A DNA stretch of 23,512 nucleotides from Ophiothrix spiculata (taxonomy: Eukaryota > Echinodermata > Ophiuroidea > Amphilepidida > Ophiotrichidae). Numbering within the stretch: the first letter of the stretch is position 1; the number at the start of each line of letters is the position of its first letter. The position numbers and the translations under genes were made by a program. Positions 7,976 through 17,907 of the stretch are shown in pieces. Where the stretch lies: assembly GCA_000969725.1 (NCBI GenBank), contig JXSR01S034324.1; one strand, given 5' to 3'. Under the pieces are notes generated by a model. It was not told the origin of the DNA, ran no database searches, and saw only the letters and a program-made list of their open reading frames with translations.

Positions 7976-10459
7976 ACTTTGAACGATTTATCTGATTACA
8001 CTGATTGATTATACTGTCACTTTAAAAATCATGTTAATTTTGTGTGTGTTCCATAATTATTTACTTGTTTATCTGTATTTTATGTTCTTTTATTTAGTTA
8101 TTTATTCATGTGTGAGTTATGCTAAGGCTATGTCATAATGTTATCAAATAAATTTGCAATACATATCTTTTCCACCTGGTTTAAAATTCTAATAATGAAA
8201 ACACAAATTATAACCCTTGAAATACACGTGTATGCTCTAATTGACAAATCTAAGAAATGAGACATGTCACCTATCAGTTGTAATAACGCTACCTTGCACG
8301 CAACCATACAATCTCGCATCTGGAAATAAGATTTCAGCAGAATAATAAATCGATATCAAAAAAAGATCAAAAAGCACTCTTGACCATGCATGCCACTGCT
8401 ATGACAGACTCATTCAGCATTATATTATTGAGTACTATACATATATATTTTGTGACTTATTACCTACTATATCACACACAGCTTTTGACTTATCTAGGGA
8501 AAGTAAAATCCTCCATGTGTTTTGCCCGTAGCCTGCAATTGCATGCCAATAAGTTGTCTGTATATTTCTCCAAGTATCTATATAACTCTAAGCCAAATTA
8601 CACGATATTTTTAGAAATTTTCATAATGTATCTCAGATTCAAGAGAGATCACCATTAGTGACCACTTTCAATTAGTTTTTGAATCTTTATCTATTGATCA
8701 GAAGCTATGATAAAACGTTCATTTCTTTATGAATTGATAGCTATATTTTTGTACGTGTGTTTGATTTTAGTTGCACTTTATGCCATGTAATGGATATATT
8801 TATAATCTTTTCGTGAAATATTGTGTTTTTAAGGGTAGATTACGAATATTCAGGCTAACAAATTCGGTTGTCTAAAAATATGTTTTTATATATTGTTTCA
8901 AGTCTCTCATGAAAAAAAAATTGGTAATACACTGGTGAAACTAACAGTTTGCTCATAACATTATTATTGATACTGTACATATGTACTAATAAACATTATA
9001 TCAATATTGCACATGGAATTCTGTAATAACATCTGTTCAAATGATTATTTAACAAGTGGATGTTTTATGAAATGTTGAAGTGATGGAACGATCACAATAC
9101 TGTTATAAGGACAATGAACTACGACAATCGAATTTCTTGCAATCATTTGAAGACCTACTGATAACCTCACAGTGTGAAATACGAGGGAGATTGGCACAAC
9201 TGAATGTCAACATCCGCTTAAAATGTTTGTATGTATCATATAGAAGTCTTGCACTGTATTATAGTGTATTGCTAGTGGTGTTGAATTTTACAATTCAAAA
9301 ATCGTGATGTTTCAATAATTTTTGAATATTCATTCTTTATTGAGTACTTGAAAACTACGCGTAACTTCTCTTACAAATATGCATCCAATTATGCTCTTGC
9401 TTAAATTAATAACTTTTTTTATTGTTATATACTTAACAAACAAGTATTCACTACTCAAATGTTATTAAATATTAAATTTTAGCCACTGTTTTATTCAGTG
9501 TTTATATTTCTACTTATTAGCTAATGTATGTCATTTTATTTCAAGATTCAGCTCATTTTTCTATTACTTGTGTCATTTTACTTGAACATAGTGTTAGGTG
9601 TGTTATATTCTAATATCATGGAAATATTGTTTTACAGTATATCCAGATTTTATTGACTCTATCAGTTTGTATAGTTTAAACTAATCTTTTTGCTTTTTTC
9701 ATTGTAAATATTCTTTTCTTTAATTGTGACATCTGATATTTGTACTACCACATATGTAATTTTTGCCTTTCAATTATGTTATATATGCCAACTGACAAAC
9801 GCATGAATTTTTATTTTTCTCTTTCAAATTTAATGAAGTTTCTTTTTCTTTCTTTCTTTTTTTTTTATGTGTATATGTATTCCTGTTCTATATACTAGAG
9901 GTGTTATTGCTCAGGCAGGGGTGTTATATATGTCATAATAAATGTCATGATAATGAAATGTTATACCTTTTTACTTTATTCAACTATTCTGGCTGATGTT
10001 TAATTTAGTGTTACATTGAATTCATTTCGTTTTTTGAGATCCGTGATATTTCTTCTAGTTATTGTCAATGCATTAATTTAGTCAACGTTTGCCTTAACAA
10101 ACTGATATGTATGTCATCAGGCAGGTGTTAGTTAAATGATATTTTATTATTTCATACGTACCGTTCAAATTATGTTTGTTTCATATTTATTACTATTTTC
10201 CTTTGTACATTTCTTTCTAAATTTTATATTACGGTTATATTCTTATTTCAATACATTTATACTTCTATTGGTACATGCATTATTAACTTGTCTTTAAAAG
10301 GCGTCATCTTATTGGTTTATTTGCAGCTCTGTTACGGCGTATCTGTGTTTCAGAAAAAGATAAATTTGCTTCTTTTGATTACAACAATTTCCTGCTGCTA
10401 TCGTGTTCCGATTTTATAATTAAAATGAACCGTTTACACCAAATTGATCCAAATTGGTA
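7976..10459. other. AT-rich gene-free stretch
   Basis: Includes frames of 63 codons (8128-8319, minus), 92 codons (8380-8658) and 75 codons (9080-9307, which starts GTG then ATG). None shows a recognisable domain, nearby splice signals I would trust, or a paralogue in the window. A pyrimidine tract of TTTCTTTCTTTC type lies at about 9841-9866. There is otherwise nothing I can support. Confidence 0.5.
9841..9866 (+). repeat. Polypyrimidine (CTTT-type) tract
   Basis: TCTTTTTCTTTCTTTCTTTT followed by six more T. A simple-sequence tract. No ORF begins downstream that would make it a splice signal. Confidence 0.7.
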
Positions 10460-11711
10460 CCCTTTGAATTAGATTATAGGCAGTAAATAGCTGCTAGTAA
10501 AGCGTAAAGATAATTGCTTGATTTTGCTACTTCTTTTTACATTTTTTGTTTTTCTGTTGTATATATTTTGTCTAAAAGTTTAAAATGCTTGGTACAATGT
10601 ACTCTGACTTGTTTCATATAAACTATATATTCCAATGTATCCAGCACATTTAATTTTTACATTGATTGGTCATTTCTTTCAGTGACGTAATTACGACAAC
10701 TTGTGCTTTTATGCATTCAGTAATCTTATATAATTTCCATGAATGTACAATTACTTGTTTTTATAAGCAATGATGCAGTGTGAATGTTAATTACTTTCTT
10801 CACACTCAAAAGGCAAACAGAATAGAGATGTGACTTTAACATTAAGCAATATTAATTAAAATGAACATTATTGAAATGTTGAATATTTTTTTATTATTAT
10901 TATTATTATTACAACAAACTGGCTTATCGTTTTGGTGAAATTGACGTAAAAGAAATACTTAATGTCTGTGAGCGTCATAATGCACAAATGATCATCAAAT
11001 TTCAACCAACCGTTGCATTCTCCAAAGCCTACATACTACAGATACAACATATACTAAGCATTTTTGAGACCGCATATTTTGTGTGGATTTGAGTTTCTTT
11101 TATGTTATAATATCACACCTTCTCTCTAGTATTCTATACTATTCAAGTCCAAAAGTTTTAAAGAGGTAAAAGACCATTTTAATCAATCATTTGAAGGAAC
11201 GCTATATAAAACTCTATGGAACTGTTCATTAAATATCAGGGTATACCAAGTTAACAAAATGTATTTATTTGTTTCCGTCTCTTTCGTTATTATTTTGAAT
11301 GCGCCGTTTATTGACTGAAACCCAGCGTAAAGCTACGTTTTCCTACACAAACCCGCACTTTAATAATTAAAGTAATATGACTTCTTTAAATAAATAGATA
11401 TACCTTTCTGGTCACGGTCACGAACTATACATATACGTAAAGATACAATGCTTCGAAAATAAATAACATTTAAATCATCTATTTAGATATCACTGAAAGC
11501 ACTTATTAACAGAATCAAGAATTATTTAACCGTGAATTTGAAAACATACCAGGGGCTACAGACATAGAATGTAGAAGAGTTACTTAAACAGACTTTAATT
11601 TTAGCTTGCAGAAACGATTTACAAGCTTTTCATTCTAGCTTTTCAACCAACTGCAGATTTTTCTTTAGATTTGTTCATTTTACCTAAAGTCTTCAAGATA
11701 TAAGATTCAAA
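10460..11711 (+). repeat. 1.3-kb diverged dispersed duplication, copy 1
   Basis: Collinear blocks match 21740-23051 in the same orientation. In order these are TTTTGCTACTTC (10523), TAATTACGACAACT (10687), GAATGTTAATTA..TTTCTTCACACT (10781), GTAAAAGAAAT (10945), CATAATGCACAAATG (10975), CCGTTGCATTCTCCA (11008), GTCACGGTCACG (11411), AACAGAATCAAGAATTA (11508) and GGCTACAGACATAGAAT (11553). Between these blocks the copies are much diverged and carry many indels. I see no coding frame shared by both copies, so the conserved blocks may be just the slow-changing parts of an old repeat. The right end is fixed by the insertion in copy 2. Confidence 0.7.
10891..10911 (+). repeat. (TTA)7 microsatellite
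   Basis: Seven perfect TTA units, preceded by a run of T. Copy 2 of the dispersed duplication lacks it at the matching place. Confidence 0.9.
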
Positions 11712-12460
11712 TGTGTTGAATTAAATGTGACATTTTTTAAACAGTCGACTTTCTCACTTAAGATATCAGTATCATACATTTTATCAAGTATCACAGAGTT
11801 CGTTTTGGACACAGACAAATATGTGATAAATATCATTAAATTATTTATATTTAAGAGCTCACAAATCATTCAAATATTGAGAATCACATGAACACCTGCC
11901 ATAAAGATGTAGTAAATAAGAGACGTTTTTTTGCAAATTGACGATTGAATCAATTTCAGTTCGTTAATGTGTTTTTAAACATAGTAATGATGTAATGTTA
12001 TATTAATTTGGTCGTGTACAGTCGCACTAATTAAAACGTGTGTACTCGACAAATTGCAAAATGCTAATAATCAAGTGCGGTAATCAATGATCGTTGGTAT
12101 TAAACATGTGAAATTATTGATTGACAAAAGCAATAATTAAGTGTCTTCTAATTACTAATACTCATTTCTCTTCATTTGGCTTGAATCGATACGGTAACTG
12201 TGAAATCAATATCAAATTTGAATACAGTTGATTCTGACATCATACTTTTTAACCGTTACAGGTCAAGTCAGGGGTGAAATGAAATAACAAGTAGTGTTGA
12301 ATAAAAGAGTTTGTGTAAAATTGTTGTTCATTATAGTCCACTTTTCTAGTGAATGTGATTCCGCTCTCATGCTTGTAATTTTTATTTTGCAATATGTATT
12401 GACTCGTCTAACTCTTAAGGCGATGTATATATCACGCTTTAAATATCTTGTTATTCTACT
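11712..12460. other. AT-rich gene-free stretch
   Basis: No supported gene. The two opposed frames over 12263-12580 overlap each other and show no domain. Confidence 0.55.
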
Positions 12461-13151
12461 GGCTGATATAGATCTAGCATAGACGGAAAAAAAGATTCCA
12501 AAAACTATGGAATTATTTTTAAAGTTTCTACTCTTAGTAAAACCTTTAATACCGTTCAAGAAAAAAAAAAGATCAGACAAATAGACTTTACTTTGTTAAT
12601 GACTATAATCTTTCTGTAAAGTTTTATTTTTCTGCAGTGTAATTGTTATTATATCACAACAGTGTTATAACTGCTCTATTCGGCTACCATTTACCTCGGG
12701 TAATATTTGCCAAAGAAAGATATTCTTGGATAAGCAATATATTGATCATGATAGTTTTATTTATGTCGAAATTGGTTGAATGTACATGGGCAAATGAAGC
12801 AAATTTATGTATATATTGCGGGGATATGAATGGGTTTTTTAAATTTCTACAGAAAACAAGAAAAATTATATCCAGACGAGGCTATCTTAATAACTGAACT
12901 TTATAAAACTTAAACAAGACAGACGCACGTAGGTATTTACTTAACGTCAATCCTGGTAAAGTTTTGGACGTTAAAAGTAATGTGGCAATATACATTGATA
13001 TTTCAAGGCAAATATGACTTTTGTAATATCTTTTATTTTGTTAAAAACTTGACTTCAATCATTATAACCAGGTCACTCCTGAGAGTCTTATATCAAAACT
13101 AGGGCAGGAAGTATCGGTTACTGGAGTAGTATGGCGACTATGGCAATATAT
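12461..13151 (+). repeat. Gap-flanking duplicate, left copy
   Basis: 691 bp, nearly identical to 13202-13855. The copies differ by scattered substitutions and a few indels: about 26 extra bases here after AAAAAAAGAT, about 18 extra here near 12983, and about 7-8 extra in the right copy near 13662. This copy stops exactly at the N run, and the other starts exactly after it. An 84-codon TTG-started frame at 12643-12897 is present, but the right copy breaks it by a length change in a T run, and most differences inside it change the residue. Confidence 0.95.
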
Positions 13152-13201
13152 NNNNNNNNNNNNNNNNNNNNNNNNNNNNNNNNNNNNNNNNNNNNNNNNN
13201 N
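13152..13201. other. Assembly gap, 50 N
   Basis: Fifty consecutive N. A round number of this kind is usually a placeholder for a gap of unknown size between contigs joined in a scaffold. Confidence 0.98.
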
Positions 13202-13855
13202 GGCTGATATAGATCTAGCATAGACGGAAAAAAAGATAGTTTCTACTTTTAGTAAAACCTTTAATACCGTTCAAGAAAAAAATAAAAGATCAGACAAATA
13301 GACTTTACTTTGTTAATGACTGTAATCTTTCTGTAAAGTTTTATATTTCTGCAGTGTAATTGTTATTATATCACAATAGTGTTATTACTGCTCTATTCGG
13401 CTACCATTTACCTCGGGTAATATTTGCCCAAGAAAGATATACTTGGATAAGCAATATATTGATCATGATATTCTTATTTATGTCGAAATTGGTTGAATGT
13501 ACATGGGCAAATAATGCAAATTTATGTATATATTGCGGGGATATGAATGGTTTTTAACTTTCTACAGAAAACAAGAAATATTCTATCCAGACGAGGCTAT
13601 CTTAATAACTGAAATTTATAAAACTTAAACAAGACAGACGCACGTAGGTATTAACTTAAGCGTATACGTCAATCCTGGTTAAGTTTTGGACGTTAAAAGT
13701 AATGTTTCAACGCAAATATGACTTTTGTAATATCTTTCATTTTGTTTAAAAATTGACTTCAATCATTATAATCAGGTCACTCCTGAGAGTCTAATATCAA
13801 AACTAGGGCAGGAAGTATCGGTTACTGGAGTAGTATGGCGACTATGGCAATATAT
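13202..13855 (+). repeat. Gap-flanking duplicate, right copy
   Basis: 654 bp. It starts GGCTGATATAGATCTAGCAT directly after the gap and runs to TGGCAATATAT, the same bases at which the left copy meets the gap. Sequence unique to this contig (TTTCATTAG onward) then continues. The arrangement is that of two overlapping contig ends from different haplotypes that were not merged. Confidence 0.95.
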
Positions 13856-14273
13856 TTTCATTAGATCATTCCTAGCATTTATTATATACACACGGGTCAA
13901 TTTGAGAGCAAACGCAGAAGTTTTTGTCTGGCTTGTTTTAAAAAGTTCATTTTTTAGAACGTGTTTGATATGCAACCCATATATGATAGCAAACACAATT
14001 CTGAAAATAGTTCTATAAATTTTGCCTGAGTAATATATCTTAAATATTATATGATAATAGTGTACCATAGAATATATCAATAATTAACATTATTTAATGT
14101 ATAAATGTTTCATATCGATGTATACATTCTTTAAATCCACATTAGTAAAAATAAATTAAATATATAGATCTGGTATTGTATAATCTACAACATTTCATTA
14201 TCTTATTTTTCCATACTTATAAAGATGGTATGAATTGATTAAACGTTGATTAAGAATTTCACTAATGTCGATT
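13856..14273. other. AT-rich gene-free stretch
   Basis: A 102-codon minus-strand frame spans 13772-14080, starting in this stretch and ending inside the gap-flanking duplicate. Its C-terminal part reads SRHTTPVTDTSCPSFDIRL. No known domain is recognised. The length is unusual for such AT-rich DNA, but no paralogue or splice context supports it. Confidence 0.45.
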
Positions 14274-14359
14274 CAGTTTCAATGCTAAATATAATAACGG
14301 CTAAATCTGATATGAACAGTTTCAATGCAAAATATAATAACGGCTAAATCTGATATGAA
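14274..14359 (+). repeat. 43-bp tandem duplication, two copies
   Basis: The unit beginning CAGTTTCAATGCTAAATATA at 14274 is repeated head to tail at 14317 with one substitution (GCAAAAT for GCTAAAT). A recent replication-slippage type duplication. Confidence 0.95.
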
Positions 14360-14818
14360 TGTATCTTAGCAATATTTCATATGACGTTTTACTTATTTAA
14401 AGTTCACAATGTTTACTAATGCCGTGCTTATAATGTATGTATTTTTTGCGTTGTGCAATAAATACAGTGCCCAAGGCTATTCTCTATATTGATACACAAA
14501 GCACTTGAACACTGAGCTAATGTAAGTGAGGTTGACATTCAAAGTCGTATCAATTAAAAAACAGGTAAATGTGAATTAATTCAAATTTGATGCATTGACA
14601 AACGACGCAGTGTACTATTAAAGTATTATTTTGAGTCTTTTTTTTCTTATAATGTATTTTGGTTTGCTGCTATGTCTAATCTTTTAAAAGTTATTTTCTA
14701 TAGATATTCTTGTTTTGACAATTTTTGTACGGAAGCATTGAATTAAATCTAACACATTATAGGTTATGATGATGTCAATAGCTACCAGTCCAAGTATTTT
14801 TCACATTTCACTAACTAT
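14360..14818. other. AT-rich gene-free stretch
   Basis: No feature is recognised in this stretch. Confidence 0.55.
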
Positions 14819-15310
14819 TAACCCTTATCCTCCTAAGCTATTTTTTGTAACACGTCCTCCGAAGGGGGGGGGGGGGGTTGCAACCCCCCTAATATTTTGG
14901 AACGGAACCCCCTATGAACTTGATTTTGCTATTAATAGATAAGTAATCGGCCAAGGCATTGCGTACTTAGGTTCTAAATAACGGATTTTCGTCCGCTTTT
15001 TTTGCTAATTATGAAGGTAAATTATGATTCTAACATGTCTTGTAAGTTTGAGTCTTATAGCGTGCATAAATTTTTCAAAATGGCGACTTAAAAATTACCG
15101 GGATTTCCCCCCCCCCCCCCGTACATCCCAACTTTGACGGCCTATCCGTACCCCACCTTACACGGTACCACCTAGTTTTTTTCATCAAAATGACCGAAAA
15201 GGATGTAAAAGAGATTACCCAAATGCCAGGGGCCGGTTGCTTTTGCGTTTTTATGAAGCGGTGAAAAAACCTTAGGGAACAACCCCCCCCCCCCCTTCGA
15301 TATTCGATAT
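14819..15310. repeat. Interspersed repeat with C/G runs, copy 1
   Basis: Shares ordered blocks with 23052-23512: TAACCCT, CTATTTTTTGTAACACGTC, a G run, TTGCAACCCCCC, GGAACGGAACCCCCTAT, CAACTT/GAACTT, TTTGCTAAT, TTTTTCAAAATGGCGA, CCGGG, a C run, CTTTGACGGCCTA and CCCCACCTTA. Runs of 14 G (about 14865), about 14 C (about 15107) and about 13 C (about 15283) mark internal positions. Overlapping minus-strand frames of 64-79 codons here are glycine-rich because of the C runs. Copy 2 breaks the same reading by stops, so coding is not supported. The right boundary is approximate, since copy 2 is cut by the window end. Confidence 0.8.
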
Positions 15311-16193
15311 TCAATAGTCATTTGTACACTCAAGTGTTTAGCCTTAAAATGATCACAACGTTGCACTGTTTTTTTATAGTAAAATATTAATAATATTTAG
15401 AATTGAACAAGACGCATCGATGTATACCACATGTTATTTGGGTCGCAAATTGAGATGAGGTCATGATGAAAAAGTAAAAGTATAATTTTTATTTAAAAGT
15501 AGGCAGATAATTTGTCGCAAAAATAGTGTCAATATCCTATCATATATCTAGATATATTTTTTTAAATCACATTTTGTAGTTTATGCCCTACAAAATAGGG
15601 AATAGTAAACTCATCATTTTAAGCCTCTGTATTACTGTCCAATGTTAAGAAAGTGGCATGCATAATATGGAATAAAAGTGTTATCAAAACATTATTTGAT
15701 TTCAATTATTAACCATTGCAATATAATATTACAATACAATATTATTGATATTAATCCGTCTTAGTCAAAGTTGAGTCAGTCAGTATCCACGGAAAGGGGA
15801 CTTTATTAATGAAGGTTTTCATCTTCAATTTTTCAAATCTGATCATTAAGGTATTCAATCTACGACTACGTTGATTATTTGCGTACCATTTAATTCATAT
15901 TATTCATTTTGCTGTCTTTTAACAACACAAGAAAAGTTTAATGAACATGAGGTCATGAATGAAGTAGTGTCTTCAGTAGCGTGTAATAATACAAATTGCA
16001 GGTTGAAGTCATCTGAAACACGTTGTAGGAATGATTATAAGCTCAAAATGACAACTAAACGTATCTGATTTACATTTTTTAACATTGATTGGAAAGCTGG
16101 TGTGTATGTGTTTCATGCTTGATAATAAAAAAGATTCATTAAACAAATGTAGGTGACAAAATGAAGGACACTTATTGATTTATCATTAATATC
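15311..16193. other. AT-rich stretch with small palindromes
   Basis: Contains the perfect 16-bp palindrome ATATATCTAGATATAT (15542-15557) and a 9-bp stem ATTTTGTAG/CTACAAAAT (15571-15579 with 15588-15596). An AT palindrome built on AATATAATATT lies near 15720-15752. A 65-codon frame at 15871-16068 is fairly polar but matches nothing I recognise. No gene is called. Confidence 0.5.
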
Positions 16194-16197
16194 ATTT

Positions 16198-16609
16198 GTG
16201 ACCGTCCATCCCAAAACAGCAGTAAATGCCAGCTCTTGTCATTTTCACTTTTTTAATTATTTGCAAAGACCATGCTTTGAGGATTAAAATGACACCTCGA
16301 TGAACTTCACACGATTTTCAGAAGTCAAGTTATGGTCCGTCAAAGGTGTCAGGGAGTAAAACGTTTAAAACGCATTCAAAGATTAGTAAGCCCTATTTTT
16401 GTTGTTGATCGTCTTAAGAATAAGGCAATTTATTTCCCATTTCCCATTATTTCTTGAAATGAAACTCTGCTGGTATTTTGTAGTAAGCACTAGAATTGTA
16501 AATCTGTCAAAAAATAAATTTCGGCAAATAATGACCTTGACATGTATTTCCACCTGTAGCGCAAAATGAAGTTTCTGTCATTTACTGCTCATACGGGCTG
16601 GAAGGTCAC
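16198..16609 (+). mobile_element. MITE-like element, family member 1 (412 bp)
   Basis: The left end starts GTGACCGTCCATCCCAAAAC and then AGCAGTAAATGCCAG. The right end, reverse-complemented, reads GTGACCTTCCAGCCCGTATG then AGCAGTAAATGACAG, giving imperfect inverted termini of about 48 bp. The direct repeat ATTT flanks both sides (16194-16197 and 16610-16613), consistent with a 4-bp target-site duplication. A second member at 17433-17843 has the same length and order. There is no coding capacity, so any movement would depend on a transposase supplied from elsewhere. The superfamily is not assigned. Confidence 0.88.
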
Positions 16610-16613
16610 ATTT

Positions 16614-17428
16614 GGGATAATTTCATAATGTATATACATGTATAAGAAAGTAGTAAGTATTATGCCTTCTTAAAAAAAAACAGAATGCTACAAATAAAAA
16701 ATTGTTTTAGAAATATAAAACAAGAAACCTATCGTCTTACATTAGACAGCACGTATTTCAAAAGTCTAATACGTGTAAGATGTGTTAGATTTGCATGTAT
16801 TTGTTTCTTAAATCTGTCACACAACACAGACAGAGTCGTGCTAGAAAATCTTACTTCCTTATGATTGACAAGATAAATGGGGATGCTATAACGTTACTTA
16901 TGATTGAAACGTAATATCAAATTGAGTACCTTTTGGGACGCACCTCTGTGTTGCAACAAGTATTGAATGCAACAGCTAATACAACCAAGATCATCAATTA
17001 TTATTCTACCTCCTGGGTACCTCACAGGTAGGAAGGCAATCTGAGGCGTGTAGGTGAATATAAATCGTCAAGATGTCTTCAATATGTGCACTTTTACTGT
17101 CTAACATAAGACTTTCTTTATGTACATCACACTCACTAATATGAACTTCGTTGATCTCGATAGAGTTATACATTTTAACAACATGCTGCAACGTTTATGG
17201 TATATCTTTTCTCACTTTTAAACATGCAAAATCATCTTTTTCTACCAGTCTATGTTCGTCGTTTATCCTAAATTCATTAAAGGATCCGACGCTGCATTTT
17301 CTATCTTTAATAGTAAAACAGAAACTAAATATTCACTACATGCAGGGTATATTTAACCTTTTAAAAAGTGTTCTTTCCTCGTTAAAAAATCATCAAAAGA
17401 TAATCTAAACATTGACAAAAAAATGGTA
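16614..17428. other. Stretch between the two MITE-like elements
   Basis: Holds an imperfect inverted repeat at about 16737-16784 (CTTACATTAGACAGCACGTA, facing AATACGTGTAAG). Frames of 61 and 85 codons lie on opposite strands over 17006-17408, without recognisable domains. No gene is called. Confidence 0.5.
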
Positions 17429-17432
17429 ATAT

Positions 17433-17843
17433 GTGACCGTCCATCTCAAACCAGCCGTAAATGCCGGCTTTTGTCATTTTTCCTTTTTTCAAATATTTAC
17501 AAAGACCATGCTTAAAGGATAAAAGTGACACCTTACTGAACTTCACACGATTTCCACAAGTCAAGTTATGGTGCGTCAATACAATCGGTATCTACCCATC
17601 CTTTTGCTACCAACTCGTTCAAAGATCAGTAAGCCCTATTGATTTTCTTAAAATATGCAGATTTATGTCACATTTCCCATCATTATCTTGAAATGAAATT
17701 TGATGGAATTTTGTAGTAAGCAAAAGGATTGTGAATCTTGTTAAAAAATCAATTTCGCCAAATAACGACCCTGACATGTATTTTCACCTGTAGCGCAAAA
17801 TGAGGTTTCCGGTATTTACGGCTCATACGGGCTGGACAGCCAC
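17433..17843 (+). mobile_element. MITE-like element, family member 2 (411 bp)
   Basis: Starts GTGACCGTCCATCTCAAACC and ends, reverse-complemented, GTGGCTGTCCAGCCCGTATG. ATAT on both sides (17429-17432 and 17844-17847) fits a 4-bp target-site duplication. It matches member 1 over most of its length: GCAAAGACCATGCTT/ACAAAGACCATGCTT, GAACTTCACACGATTT, GTCAAGTTATGGT, AGTAAGCCCTATT, CCTGTAGCGCAAAATGA. A central block of about 40 bases (about 17577-17620) differs from member 1. Two overlapping frames of 65-76 codons inside are by-products. Confidence 0.88.
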
Positions 17844-17858
17844 ATATGAACTTGTCTT

Positions 17859-17907
17859 GTTGTTGTTGTTGTTTTTTTGTTGTTGTTGTTGTTTGTTTGT
17901 TTGTTTA
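17859..17907 (+). repeat. (GTT)n / (GTTT)n microsatellite
   Basis: GTT units, a T7 interruption, more GTT units and then GTTT units. It begins about 15 bases outside the right end of MITE-like member 2. Confidence 0.92.

Noticed and set aside
12643-12897. 84-codon frame repeated in the second gap-flanking copy (13360-13557)
   Set aside because: It starts at TTG, not ATG. The second copy is cut short by a length change in a T run, and most substitutions between copies change the residue, so there is no sign of protein-level constraint.
12461-13855. Genuine biological tandem duplication
   Set aside because: Both copies end exactly at the N gap in the pattern of overlapping contig ends, which fits an assembly cause better.
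13772-14080. 102-codon minus-strand frame
   Set aside because: One of the longest frames, but it has no recognised domain and no homologous frame to test. It partly lies in the gap-flanking duplicate.
15075-15366. Glycine-rich minus-strand frames in the C-rich repeat
   Set aside because: The glycines come from C homopolymers, and the corresponding part of the second repeat copy has stops in that reading.
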